Shown piece by piece: positions 1-12,700 of a DNA stretch of 64,000 bases (position 1 is the stretch's first letter; each line of letters begins with the position of its first letter). The stretch comes from Acorus gramineus (Eukaryota; Streptophyta; Magnoliopsida; Acorales; Acoraceae). The stretch is from the NCBI GenBank assembly GCA_030737835.1, contig CM060856.1, forward strand, positions 9,837,670 to 9,901,669, written 5' to 3'. Below the pieces are notes generated by a model. It was not told the DNA's origin. It made no database searches and was given only the letters and a program-made list of their open reading frames with translations. A program made the translations under genes and the position numbers.

Positions 1-1849
1 AGACTTAAAACTAAAAATCCCTAAATTAAAACTTCATGCATTTTTAAGGGAACTACATACGATTAAATATTCAATATATTAAATATTCAAGCCCTTTCTA
101 TGTTCAACCATATATATAAAACACAATGATAAAGAAATGCCATGATCAACTATGATAATTTATTGAATAATTGTGCCTAATCAACAGATCCACTCAGTCA
201 TTCCTGCATTCTCGATCTTTATCTAATATATATTAGGTTTTCGTATATGTTAGGTTCGGAAAATGTAAAGATATATGCGTTTAATTCATTTGTGTACGTA
301 TGCAATGGCAAAAAAATATTTACAGTGTATTAATGGCTTTTCCCCCAGCAAGGTGTACAGTCACAATGATTCTTCTCTAAAATTCAAGACTTCGGGTAGT
401 CAGATGAATTAAAAAAACCCTGTATCCTCTTAGAATAATCAAGATTTATACTAATGAAAATGGGTGAAACAAAAAACAAAGATCATTGTACATTGTATAA
501 TGAACTTGTGTTTTTTTGGCTAATGATGGTAAAATGCATGTTTTGCAAAATTTCCAAACCATAAATAAACAGAGCATCACCATCATAAATTGCATGGACC
601 TATTCAATAAATGCAACACCAATCCATCGGTCAAACTACCTCAGAATCTGCACTCACACACTGTGCATGAAGTCTCCCCAAACAAAAATATAGAAACAAA
701 AGAAAAATAAAAACATGGTTTCCCTGTGACAAAAGATGCAAAATCCCCTCTCACCTTTTAAAAATTTCACCCACCCCCACTTGTCCAACGCTTCCATAAA
801 TGCCCCTCCGTTGTCCACAGTGTTGTGTAAGAGTGCCTTAAAATAGTGTTTCCTTCCCGGAATATCCCTTTAGTGAAAATTTCTCTCTCCCAAACATTGA
901 TGGTGTGGAAAAAAGGAAACAAAAAGAAATAGTGGGTGAGGACACAAGCACATCCTTTGTGGTAAATGCATGCAACAATGTGGTCTTTGGAAAAGGGAGC
1001 TGAAAGGGAATGACCCTTCAGTTATAGATGTTTTGCATTTTAATTTTTGTAAATAGAGTTTCTTCCATCATCGAAATATTGTTTATTATTACGAAACGCT
1101 GTTTAAACTATGTGTGGGGGTGCAATTTGGTCATGCATTAAACTATACATATATATTTTTGTGAGTTAAGTTTTCTCGTACCATTGAGAGACAGACTTGA
1201 AGTTTGAGAAGAGAGTTAATCTGTCGCACTTTCACACAGAATAGGTAAATCTATAAAAATAAAATGTAAATTTTCCTTATGTGGATGTAGATAATCTTTT
1301 GCTCATGCAAATCTTTTGTAGTGTGAGATTGTGTTTTTGCTTTTGTTTTTTCTCGAGTTTGAAAATTCATTCAAGAATGGTGGGCAAAAACAACAAAGTA
1401 TAATGAACATGACACTTGTGATTTTTCTTGAAATTGACCACCATTTTTCATTGACACTGGCAAAAAAACCACTACTTATAAACGCACGAGTTATATTAAT
1501 TTTTTCATAGAACCAGTAAACATCGACCAACAAAAAAATAATTAATGGTAGCGTGGGATGACATATAAAGATGGTCATTAAATCTAAACCTGTCGAAGCC
1601 CCCCCAATAGTAGTCCAATAAGTGCAATTTTTATTTTTCTAAGAGGAGCATTTCAAGAAGAAATAAAAGAAAATAAAAACAACATAGAAGAGGTGATTTA
1701 GAGGGGATAAGTAGTGGGATAAAAGGGTATTTATGGGAATAAGTGAATGGGAGGACAGCTTATCCCCATTTGATATAAAAAACAATCAAGATAAATTGAT
1801 GATAGTTGTCTCAATTTTGAAATTAAAATGAAGATATTTTGTTCCACTT
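1..1849. other. AT-rich intergenic DNA, no gene seen
   Basis: No reading frame here resembles a known protein or has plausible splice-linked neighbours; the two overlapping 62-64 codon frames near 446-710 lie on opposite strands and look random. The part around 720-1000 is less AT-rich but shows no coding signal, tRNA or clear repeat. Confidence 0.6.
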
Positions 1850-2830
1850 GCTCCCGTTTGGAACAAGAATATGACTTATTCATAGGTATACATTTATTCC
1901 GACATAAGTGAGTATAAATAAGAATAAAGTGATTTTGTGTTTGGTTGTATTTTGAATTATTCTCGTTGATAAAGGTAAGAATAAATGTTTTATTGTTTGG
2001 GTAAAATGTGAATAAAGTATGAATAAAGATTTATAAAAGGTGAAAAAATAATGATAGTTGATTTGACATGTGATTTATAAGAGGTGATGACAATTGATTT
2101 GACAGTGAGCTCACATATTCTTTGAGTGGAAAAACCTATGATAACTTTAATTCCAGGAGTTGGTTGGAATCCATATACCACTTTATACCAGTTTATTCTG
2201 GCATACTTTATCCCTAGCTATTCTGTGTTTCCAAACACCCAAAATCCCTTATTCTCCTTTATCCTAGGTTATCCATGGCTTTATTCCAGTTCCAAACAGG
2301 GGCTAAGGCTAAGATAACATTTATCCTAACTTTTGTCTCAATTTTGACAAATGTAAATTTGAACAAATTTGATAGGTTTTTTATCTTTTAAAATTAGGAT
2401 AAGTTAACCTCAAAATTTTAACTCATTATCAAACTAGCCCTAAGCCCCTATTTGAATACAGAATATGACTTATTTTTTTATATATAGTTATTCCAACATA
2501 AGTGAGTATAAATAAAGATAAAATGATTTTGTGTTTGGTTGCATTCTGAATTATTCTCGTTGGAAAACGTAATAATAAAAATTTTGTTGTTGGAGTAAAA
2601 TGTGAATGAAATGTGAATAAGGATTTATAAAAATTAAAAAATAAATAATGATAGTTAATTTGACAATTGATTTATTAGAGGTGATGACAGTTGATTTGAT
2701 AGTGGACTCACATATTTTTTTGGATTGAATAACTTTAATTCTATAGGTTATTTAGAATCCATATATCATTTTATACAAATTTATTCTGGTATAATTTATC
2801 TCTTAATATTCTCTGTATCCAAAAAAAAAC
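1850..2830. repeat. Diverged tandem copies of a MITE-like repeat
   Basis: Copy A runs from about 1853 to 2312 and copy B from about 2447 to 2830. Many short blocks match in order, for example AATATGACTTATT, GTGAGTATAAATA, GATTTTGTGTTTGGTTG and GAGGTGATGACA. Copy A has inverted ends (CCCGTTTGGAAC on the left, GTTCCAAACAGGG on the right), as in small non-autonomous DNA transposons; copy B keeps the left end and decays at the right. A 15-bp direct repeat, TTGTCTCAATTTTGA, also brackets copy A (1806-1820 and 2333-2347). I could not fix a target-site duplication, so the superfamily is undecided. Confidence 0.6.
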
Positions 2831-3032
2831 AAAAAATATATATTTTGTTTTATTTTTACTTATTTATGAGCTATTCCATATCCGAGGCTAAATTGGGGCG
2901 CGGGAAACATGTACAAGGAAAATAAATACAGAACAGCTATAAGTACTCTCATGTGGGTGATGCAAATAACTTTTGGAATCTCACAGTGGAGGAGTTAAAT
3001 CATTTGCTGCCAAGTCCAAGTTGGCGTGGGGT

Positions 3033-3072
<40 letters not shown>

Positions 3073-5930
3073 CATCACAAGGTCAATAATCACAATAAAA
3101 ATTCAGGTTTAAATATGTCGGAGGAAAGCGAGGTCATTTTGGGAATAATTGGCATTCAATGTGACAGCTCGAATTATTTAATTCTCTCTGATTCCACCTC
3201 ACGTGGGATGCCTGGTGCAGTCTAAGCTAGGCTTTTGTGAAGTGTTTTTGACCGTTTGATCGAAATCGATGCGTTCATGTATGATTATGGGTTCAAGATC
3301 ATAACCCTTGATAAAAGTTGATATATTCAATCATGTTTATAATTTAGAAGTAGACTCTCAGTCGTATATATACTATGATAGTATAGTGTATACTATATCA
3401 TAATAAAAAAAATAATTTTTTTATTTTTTCACATAAAAAGATATACTAATATCTCAATGTACATTTCTTAATAACTGGACATATCATTTTTTTTATTTCA
3501 TTTGAATTGGGATTAATGAAAAATGAAAGAATACCAATCCAAATTCAATCGAACCAGATTTTTTTAACAGCCAAAGTGATCTCATCCTAAACAATTGGAA
3601 CTCAATATTTAGATTTACTAGTAACCCAAGTACCCAACACTGTGTATGGCTTGGACTTCTAATTTGATTCCTCAACCTAAATTGGATTAGGTTTCAAGTG
3701 ATTGAATCTGACACTAATCCTAAAGTAAAGTCAAGTTGTGTCAAATTCAACCGGCCCACGAGTTGTTATATAACACAAAAGATTATGTTTTTCTTTATGA
3801 TTAGCTTCAAATCACTAATCGTTGAATGTTATCTATATATAGATATATGCTCCAAGCCATCATGTATTAATGATACAAACAATGAGTGTAATTTCTTTGC
3901 AATTTAGTTTTATTGTTTTCCCAAAAACAATAATCAAAAGTTGTTTTTTTTTTTTTTTTTTGGTAACCAGGCGCAACTGTGATGGTGTTGATGACTGGAT
4001 GTGGATGTGAATGTTCTAGTCCTTAAATTAAACACACGAACTTGATTGAGACACAATTATCAATGTAAGTGGATGTGATTGATATGATGCTAATTAAGAT
4101 TGTATGCATATGAATAATTAAAATCTGATTTATTTAGCTGACATTTATTAGATTCTCAGATATTACCTCATGTATTATTGTTTATAAACAACCATATTTA
4201 CTTGATAAATATCCTTGTACCCGTACATTTTTAAGTAAAAATATTTATTTAAATACTTATAGATAAATGATTGACTTTAAAACATGATTGTTTTAAGGAA
4301 AATCAATCTATAAATTTAGTAATGTGATCGTCAGTAACATAATACAGACTTCTCTTTGTCACAATCAATGCCTTATCATCATGTATAAATCTTTATCGAT
4401 AAGAGACTCTATCTTTCACTCATTCTCACAAAAAAGGTTCGAAACAAAGTTTCTTACTAGTAAAAACGCTCTTACACGATAATGTATTGGTTGTTACAAG
4501 AAGAGCTTGTAGTGTATTATAGATGATTCGATCGCTTAAATCTCTATAAGTTCCTCTTCATAATACATCCTATTTGCACGAATGATTTCATCAATAATAA
4601 TTAGTAAAAAAATGAAGCAACAAAGAATTTCAAATTATCCCTTCAAACGCTGCAGGTGTGTTCAAATGCGACATGTTTCGAAGTTAGACTATACATTTCT
4701 TTTTGGTTGGTAGTTAGACTGGATGACTGTCATTGAATGACATCACCATTCATCACATGTATCAATTTTATTGAACATACATCACGATCAATCATAATGT
4801 GTTTCATGCGAACCAATCTTTCATTGACCTCAATTGACTTATTGTCCACGTTAAAAAAAAAAAAAACTTTTCATGTACACCGCAAAAAATTGATATTTAT
4901 TTTTATATTATTAAAAAAAAATTAATGAAAAAATGTGTCTCTCTTTTATTTTTTTAATCAAAATAAAATTTAACTATATCTAGTTCTTCACCAATAAATA
5001 AAAATGACAAAAATAACTTTAACATACTATTTTTCATAATGTAAATAATTAAACATAATTTCTTTTTCTTTCCAAATCAACCATGAGTCATTCAACCTTA
5101 CCCCTTCTTTCCTTTTCTTTTAATCAAGATCTAGATTTTTTTTATTTTACCATTTTGTAATAGATACGATTAATTGTTCTCAACATAATTTTATTTCATT
5201 TATATTGTTGTATGTATTAATAATTACTATGTATTTGCTAATAAATAATTTGTATATTTAATTTTTATGTTTGTGGAATTTAGGTGAAATTTATAATTTG
5301 CATGTTAAAATTAATAATTTATTATAAATATTGTAATGGTAAGATAAAATATGCAAAATGAAAAAATAGGGTAGTCTAGTCATTTCTCCAAGAATTTAAC
5401 AGTCCCAATAGAAATTTGGATGGAAGTTAACTAGGATGATAAAATGAATAATTTTTAATATATTCTAATTATATAAAAATAAATAGGTTATTTGGAGTGG
5501 TATAAAAATAAATAGCATGCTTTTGGATGGTATACATGAAAAAACCCTATAAAAAAAACCACTTGAAACTATGTTACCAGCATGTAAACATAAGAATAAA
5601 ACAAGTCATCATGTGATCAACCCAAATACATTTTTAACATAGAAAACTAATGGGTTAAATACCTCTACATCTATTGCATATAAATAATAATCTCACATAA
5701 GTTTTTGTCCAAGTGATGACAAATATACAATTCTATAAGAATTCAAAAATCCCAAATACATCCATGCTATCAACATATGTTACCTACTCAATTCATCGCA
5801 GGTAATCCTATTTTAGACTAATTTTTCTATCCCCTCCACAATGAAAAGAAATATAAAATAGTAATATATGACCCAAGATGAAGTGGATATGTGAATTGCT
5901 GGTGAGGTGACTTTAGTGCAAGTAATCTTC
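2831..5930. other. AT-rich intergenic DNA, no gene seen
   Basis: Apart from the compound microsatellite near 3050 and homopolymer tracts (T-rich near 3945, A-rich near 4855), nothing supports a gene, RNA or intact transposon. All frames are short and low in complexity. Confidence 0.55.
3030..3072. repeat. Compound (GT)n(GA)n microsatellite
   Basis: A run of GT dinucleotides passes directly into a run of GA dinucleotides. The frame that reads through it (2953-3225, with VCVCVC and RERERE) is an artefact of the repeat and not a gene. Confidence 0.9.
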
Positions 5931-6470
5931 AACTTTGTTGATCTGATTTTACACCGGTGTGGTGTTAACTGAAGGACCTCCAAATATCAAGTCAGTATGA
6001 GATCAGAGAGGAAATTTAGTGATCTGAGTGAGTTTGAGTGTTATATATTTGTACCTTTCAGAGGAGATATCCATTTATTTATAGACGATGATAGCATGTG
6101 AAGCACGCTTTTGTTAACGTAGAATAATCTCTCATGTGAATCAATGATAGAGTGACACGTATGTCTATTCTTTTTTCTTTGTGAACCAATGATAGAGCGG
6201 CACGTATGTCTATTCTTTTTTCTTTGACTAAGTCAACCGAATGACCTAACACTAGTTGTCATGTGCTTTTGGACGTATTTACATTCTTAGATGTATTTTC
6301 CTGTAATATTATCGAGATGATTTGATCCCACATAGTTCAGAGCCCTTCACGCTACAATTGCCAGATCCACCAATGATCCTTGCACCTCAGGCGCTTGTTG
6401 TCTTGAGGGCTGAGGAGGTGCAACCGGAGTTGGATCTCGGATCCTGAAGTAAACATCATCCATCTTTGAT
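5930..6470. mobile_element. Possible LTR-retrotransposon relic
   Basis: This segment is less AT-rich than its surroundings. It contains a block (5975-6010) resembling the 'caagtcagt..gatcagagagg' text I associate with plant LTRs, then a TATA-like TTTATTTATAGACG (about 6073-6086) and GC-richer sequence to about 6450. It also holds a near-perfect 46-bp tandem duplication (6135-6226). No polymerase coding sequence, primer-binding site or second LTR is visible, so the call rests on general resemblance and could be wrong. Confidence 0.3.
6135..6226. repeat. 46-bp tandem duplication
   Basis: Two adjacent copies share CAATGATAGAG, CACGTATGTCTATTC and TTTTTTCTTTG, differing at about three positions (AATCAATG against AACCAATG, GTGACACG against GCGGCACG). 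The period is 46 bp. It lies inside the possible LTR relic. Confidence 0.85.
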
Positions 6471-9380
6471 GTGAATCTTCCTTTTATTCTTGAGTTATTT
6501 CAGTATACTTATTTCTTCCTCAATCAAAGCAGATTTATCATCTACAATAATAACATAAAAAATATATTTTTATTTATAAATAAAGTTTTAATATGTAAAA
6601 TTGTATTAATTAAGAGTTTAATACATTTTTATATGACATTCAAGTTAAATATATACTAATAAAAAAAAATTAAAACTCCAATTGTGTTCTCATCTTTGAA
6701 GTGCAATCAGAGAAATCACAAATTCTAAATCATTTTTAAAAATTAGAAAAGTGCTTTAGTTCTGAATCTTTTAAAAACTCCATCCAATTAAAATTTAGTA
6801 AGACTCTTTTTAAATTTTTTATAAATTATTATAATTACATTGATTTTACATATCTTAAAAAACCAACTGTTTTTTCAAAACCAAAATATATATATATATA
6901 TAGTTCATCTAATAACGGTGTCTGGAGTATACCAGTTTGGGTGGGTTAATTAGACCAGAATCCGATCTGGTACGGTCCAACCGGTTGAACTGGCTGATCC
7001 AATCCAGTATCAAATATTAAAATGACTATACAAATACATATAGATGAAATATTTAAAAAATATTATGTCGGTTTCAATGAAATATTTACCCACGTATGAT
7101 ATTTAGATTATTTTTAATTTTTAAATATGTGTACATCTTTCCCAAATTTGATCATGTTTTATAAGAGATTACTCACTCTTGTTATTATTAGGGACGTATA
7201 TACTTCTTTAACCCAATACCAAACTATATATGCATGACAATTAAAAAAATAAAAAATTTAAACTGATCAACATAAACATTGCTTATAAAAAGAACCCACC
7301 AATACAACGGTCCAGATTTGGCAGATTCGTCCTCTACATGAACAACCAAAGACACGTGCGAGGACAGACGGGTTTTTAACCGTGGTACAGACTACAGACT
7401 ACAGTAGTCACAATAAAAGTTTTTCTTATGAGATAAATAATAACATGCATAGTTTTCTTTTAGGGAAAATACCAAAAAAAATTTCAAAGATAAGAAATAT
7501 CCAAAACCATTACTTTTAATAATTCTAATAAAAAAAGTTTCATTTAATAATCTCATAACTTAAAATGACGTAAATGACTTTGTGTGTTATAATTTTTAAT
7601 TTTTTTTCTTACCATATTTAAAAACTTTCACACCATTATTTAATTGAATAATAATATCAATATAACAAATGATTTTTTTTTTTATCTAAAAGAGTAATTT
7701 TATATGTCATAATTTTTTTTAAGTATGCTATAAAATGTTAGCATTATCAAAATTGTCATTTTTTAATTTATAATTTTTTTGGATTTTACATAACTTTTTA
7801 AAAAACATTTTAATTTTTTTGTTATTTATATCTTATAAATGTTTTGCATAAAGATTTTTTTTGGTATAATATTGAAAATATAAAGTGTTCCAAAAGATTT
7901 TATAAAATATAGAAATAACCAAAAAATATTTTATAGAAAAAAATTTCACTTTTTTACAATTTAACTCTTAATGGATATTTAAATATACAAAAATATAATA
8001 ATAACTTCATGCACAGGCAAAAAATATTTTAATATTTATTAATGTTATTTAATTGGGGTGTTAAATAATTAAATATGTGTGATTATGTTTAAATAGTAGC
8101 TAACATAAGAGTAGTCTAAGTCATTTTGCTTTTTAAAATTGTAAAAGAGACTTTTTAAGTAGAATTTTTAAAAATAAGTGATTTTGGTATTTTCAATACT
8201 TAGATTATTTTTTTTGATATTTTTCCATGAGTGTAATTTTAAAGAGAAGATAACTAAAATCCTATAAAAAAAATTTAGGTAAAGTATAACTGCAATTTTA
8301 AAGAGAAAAAACCTAAAAAATATCCTAAAGATTTTAAAAACCAAAATCATTCTTTTCAAAAACAAAATCAAGAAAAAGTTGTCTCCTTTCAACATTTAGT
8401 CAACCTATATATATAATGTACACCTATTATCCTTATCTTATTTTTCTCAAGATTCTCAGTCACAATAAAAGTTTTTCTAATGAGGAGATAAATAAAAAAA
8501 TGCATAGTTTTTTTTTAATATAATGAATCTATAAATTTGTTATATTTTACACAATTATAGGTAATAAATGGATGCAATTGATGAAAGTTGAGCAAAATAT
8601 AGATAAATGTAACAAAATAGATCATAATGAAAAATAATTAGTAGTTACTATTTGAAAGTAGTCATGTATATTATAATTTCACATTACAGCATTTGCCCAA
8701 AAAAAAGATCTGTACCACTTTTAATGTTGTAAAAGACAATTTTATATTTGAAAAAAAAATCTTAAATTTAGTTTTATTACATATAGGGTCTTTTTGATTT
8801 GTGATATAACTAGTCATATCAATAATAAATTATTAAAAGATAATAAATTGATTAATATATAAAATAATCATACATGTTATTTTATTTATCATTTACATAA
8901 TTTCAATAATTACTTGGATGAACGTGTGAAGTATTTCAAACGGGAGAAGTGTAATTGTATCGTTTTTAAAGCGTCACTTTTTATAAAATTTAAAAAGAGT
9001 GATTTGGCTATTTTAAATCTTTAGTAAATTTTTAAAGATATTTTTTACTTTAAAAAAAAAATTTATAATAAAAATTAATTTTAATTTATAAATACAAAAA
9101 CATTACAATATATTCAAGCTAAAAAATCGTGGATTTTGAATACGAAAAAAGTGCTCTAAAAAGTCATTATCCGTTGTTTCTGTGCTTCTCTGTCATCTTG
9201 CATAACCGAAGCAATCACCCTCTTCATCCCAACCGTCCATTCCCAATCACCTCCCCCAAAATCAACGGCCGACAAACCTCTCCCTACGAAAACGCGTCCG
9301 CCTTCACTGACAAAAAAAAAAAAAAAAAACGCAAAGAACGAGACAGGTTGACTTTGGGTGACCAAAAACAAACATTTTGC
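6471..9380. other. AT-rich upstream region of the HDG5-like gene
   Basis: Very AT-rich with many T and A runs and no credible coding frame. The last kilobase is the likely distal promoter of the HD-ZIP IV gene; one L1-box match (8604-8611) is listed separately. From about 9180 the composition becomes GC-richer, as expected for a proximal promoter and leader. Confidence 0.5.
8604..8611 (+). promoter_or_regulatory. L1-box match upstream of the HDG5-like gene
   Basis: TAAATGTA fits the L1 box TAAATGYA, the site bound by HD-ZIP IV proteins in promoters of epidermis-expressed genes (family knowledge). It is about 1.2 kb upstream of the start codon of an HD-ZIP IV gene, so auto- or cross-regulation is possible. 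In DNA this AT-rich an 8-mer match by chance is quite likely. Confidence 0.3.
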
Positions 9381-9389
9381 GGGAAAAAC

Positions 9390-9405
9390 ACCGACACGTG
9401 TCGGT
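9390..9405. promoter_or_regulatory. 16-bp perfect palindrome with G-box core and flanking DRE cores
   Basis: ACCGACACGTGTCGGT is identical to its own reverse complement. The centre is a G-box/ABRE-type ACACGTGT, and each arm begins with ACCGAC, the DRE/CRT core, in inverted orientation. It lies 379 bp upstream of the HDG5-like start codon. G-boxes are bound by bHLH and bZIP dimers and DRE cores by AP2/ERF factors (family knowledge); use of this site is inferred. Confidence 0.5.
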
Positions 9406-9537
9406 TACGGAGCGAATTCACCGTCTTTGGACCCGTTTTCGGTGGTCCCCAGTCCCCCTCTGTCGCGGTTAAAAAGTCCCGCATTTACCACGTACAGTGA
9501 AAACCTAATTATTACCACCTCTGCCATCCCTTCTTCT

Positions 9538-9783
9538 ATGTGAACACATACAGAGAGAGAGAGTAAGAGAGAGAGACAGTGAAGACTCGAAGAGCCGAAG
9601 AACACAAACTTGGGTATTTGATTTTTTTTAATCTATCTATCTATCTATTTTAAATCTCTGTTTTGTTTTAGGTTTCGTGTCTCTCACTCTCTCTCTCTCT
9701 TTTAAATTTTTATTTATGAGAAGAAGACCATAAAAGAAAGATATATATTGAGATCGGACGGTGGAGGTTGATTGGGAGCTAGG
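9538..9783 (+). promoter_or_regulatory. Probable 5' leader of the HDG5-like gene, GA/CT-rich, with minimal uORFs
   Basis: GA-rich (about 9551-9578) and CT-rich (about 9680-9700) tracts and a CTAT microsatellite (about 9632-9648) are typical of plant leaders. If transcription starts before them, two tiny uORFs would be carried: a start-stop pair ATG-TGA at 9538-9543 and a five-codon uORF at 9716-9733 (M-R-R-R-P). No TATA box is convincing, so the transcription start is unknown. Confidence 0.4.
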
Positions 9784-12700
9784 ATGTACGGGGACTGTCA
9801 GGTGATGTCGTCGCTGGGGGGAGGGAACATGATCACCTCCTCCGACGGCCTCTTCACCTCCCCATCTCCGATCCGAAACCCTGACCACCTCGGCTTCCTC
9901 TCTTCCATGCCTTTCCACCACCACTTCCCCTCTCTCATCCCTGTAAGTCATTCCTCCCCCTCTTTTTTTTTTTTTTTAATTAACATTTGCGGTTAAGTTG
10001 ACTCGCGGGGGTATTTTATGGCCCAGAAGGAGGAGATGGGGGTGGGGGTTTTAGGGTTAGGGAAGGAGGAGGATATCATGGAGAGCGGCGGCTCCGGAAG
10101 CGGCCACCTAGACGGGTTATCCTGCGGCGAGGAGCACGATAACGATAAACTGAACCACCACCCAAAGCCGCAGCTGGAGAACCCACAGTCGAAGAAGAAG
10201 CGCTACCACCGCCACACCGCGAGACAGATTCAAGAGATGGAGGCGTACTTTACTATACTATACTGCTCCGCACACCTCTACATATATATATAATATAATA
10301 TAATAATAAATATAAAACTTTGTTTTATTTTTATGTAGGTTGTTCAAAGAATGTCCACACCCAGACGACAAGCAGAGGATGAGACTGAGCCAAGACCTCG
10401 GTCTGAAACCTCGCCAAGTGAAGTTTTGGTTCCAAAACCGGCGAACCCAAATGAAGGTTTTTTTTTTTTTTTTTTCTCTCTCTCATTGAATTCATTTAAA
10501 ACTACTTTGTGAGTAACGTTTGTGACGCGTATAGGCTTTGCATTAATTGGGGTCCTTAAAGAATTAATGGCTTTTGTTCAGACTGTTTCGACTTTGCATT
10601 GAATGTGTGTGTTGGGGGTGGTGGTTTATGTTATGTTATGTGATGTTTGGGTGATAGGCGCAACAAGACAGGTCGGATAACGTTGTACTGAGGGCGGAGA
10701 ACGAGAACTTGAAGAACGAGAACTTCCGGCTCCAGGCGGCGATAAGGAACGTCGTTTGCCCGAACTGCGGAGGGCCTGCCGCGCTCGGGGAGATGACGTT
10801 TGATGAGCAGCACTTGCGGTTGGAGAACGCAAGGCTTAAAGATGAGGTTCGTGTTCTCACCTAATTCGGATTTGTACTTCGAATTCAGAAATGAAATAGC
10901 AGTACCAAAAAAGAAAAATGTTTGTGTTTGTGTTTGATTTTGATGAACATGTGTTCTCTGTAGGGGTGCACATGGAAGTTTCATTTGATGCTTTGGTGTT
11001 TAATGTGGTTTGTGTACATGTGATAATGAATGTTAATAGTGTCCTTGCTTTATTTTTATTATTTTTTTAGGTTTTTATTTTCTTGTTTGGATCTTGTTAA
11101 TTAATGGTCTTTTAAATACTGCGCATTCATCATGTACAGATGTGTTGGTCTTATTTATCATGGTTTTAATTGCATGTGTAGATGAATATTAATTAGTGAA
11201 TGATTTTTCTTAAGTGGGCATGATTGTGTTTCTAAGTTGAACAGCAAGTAGTGTAGCTTTGGGTGATTAGTGTTAGTGGTCTTGGATGGTTTGAAATATT
11301 AATGTTTATTTGGGTTAGATTCTTCAATGTTTATGTTATTTATTGTTTGCATTTTATTGATTATTTGATGTGTGTCTCTATTTTGTAATGACTTTTTATG
11401 TTGTGTAGATGTAGATTGCTAGCTAAGGTGATATATGGTAATGACATAACTCTAAATTCCAATGCATGGAATTAGTGAGTGATTTTTCTTAAGTGGGCAT
11501 GTTTAATTATGTTTGTGTTTCTAGGCATAACAGCAAGTAGACGAGTTGTTTTGAACTCTCTTATCTGAGCTTTTTATGAGCCATTAGAGATCTTGAACGG
11601 TTTGGAATGAAAGACTTTAATTTGTTTGAGAGTCTTGAATGATGATGTGATCCATTCATTACATTTTATTCATTATTTGATGTGCTTGTGAATCTTGTAA
11701 TGACTTCTTATGTCATGTAGCTTGCTAGCTAAGATAGCGATCGTGCCTCATCTCTAAATTCCATTTCATGAAATATAATAGCATTTGATTGCACGAACAA
11801 ACAATATGACATTCCACACACATCATAACATCTTCATCTAAAAAACATGTTCTAAAATGGCTGAGGATAGGCATCACAAAAGGGAGAGGAAGTTGGATTT
11901 TCTTTTCTTGAATGTATTTGATAATTCTTCGCTTCATAATGATCCAGTCATTTGAATTAATCACTGTACTTATATTTACTTCAATTCTCTTACAGTTAGA
12001 ACGTCTCTCGTGCATTGCATCACGATATGGGCACCGTTCGGTGCAACCTCTTGGATCAACCCCTCCATGGCTCATCCCCTCATTAGACCTCGACATGGGC
12101 ATGTACACGCGCCACTTCAATGACCCCATGGGGGACATGATCTCGGCCCTCCCTCCACCACCTCCTCCCATGCCAGACAGCCCATACCCTACCTTCCTTA
12201 TCATGGACCAAGAGAAGCACTCGGCATTGGAGCTGGCCATGACCGCCATGGATGAGCTGGTGAGGATGTGCCACATGAATGAGCCCCTATGGACTAGGAG
12301 TGGTGATGAGGAGGTTCTTGACTTGGAAGAGCATGCGAAGATGTTCCCTCCATGGCCTATGGATCTAAAGCCTGTGAATCATGATGAGTTCAGGACTGAA
12401 GCCACCCGAGACAGCGCACTCGTCATCATGAACAGCATCACTTTGGTGGATGCATTCATGGACGCCGTAAGCTTTTTATTCAAATTTTTTTTAGTCTCTC
12501 ATGTTTAACTTTGCATTAGGATTGAATCTCATCTGGTTAGTCTCCAATAAGATAATAATTCGATGTGCACTTGTCGCAATGTCACATGACAAAAATGTTA
12601 AGTTGTCACTTCCATTGAAAACTTACTTGTTTGTTTCTATCATTTTCATCATTAACCATATTAGATTGATTTCTTATTTCTACTTCTTGCCTACAATCAA

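Noticed and set aside
9605..9671. Leader intron in the HDG5-like gene (GTATTT...TTTTAG)
   Set aside because: It would be under 60 bp, below the usual minimum for plant introns.
11725..12276. Minus-strand 183-codon frame
   Set aside because: It is the antisense shadow of HDG5-like exon 5, whose sense frame has homology, splice sites and conserved motifs.
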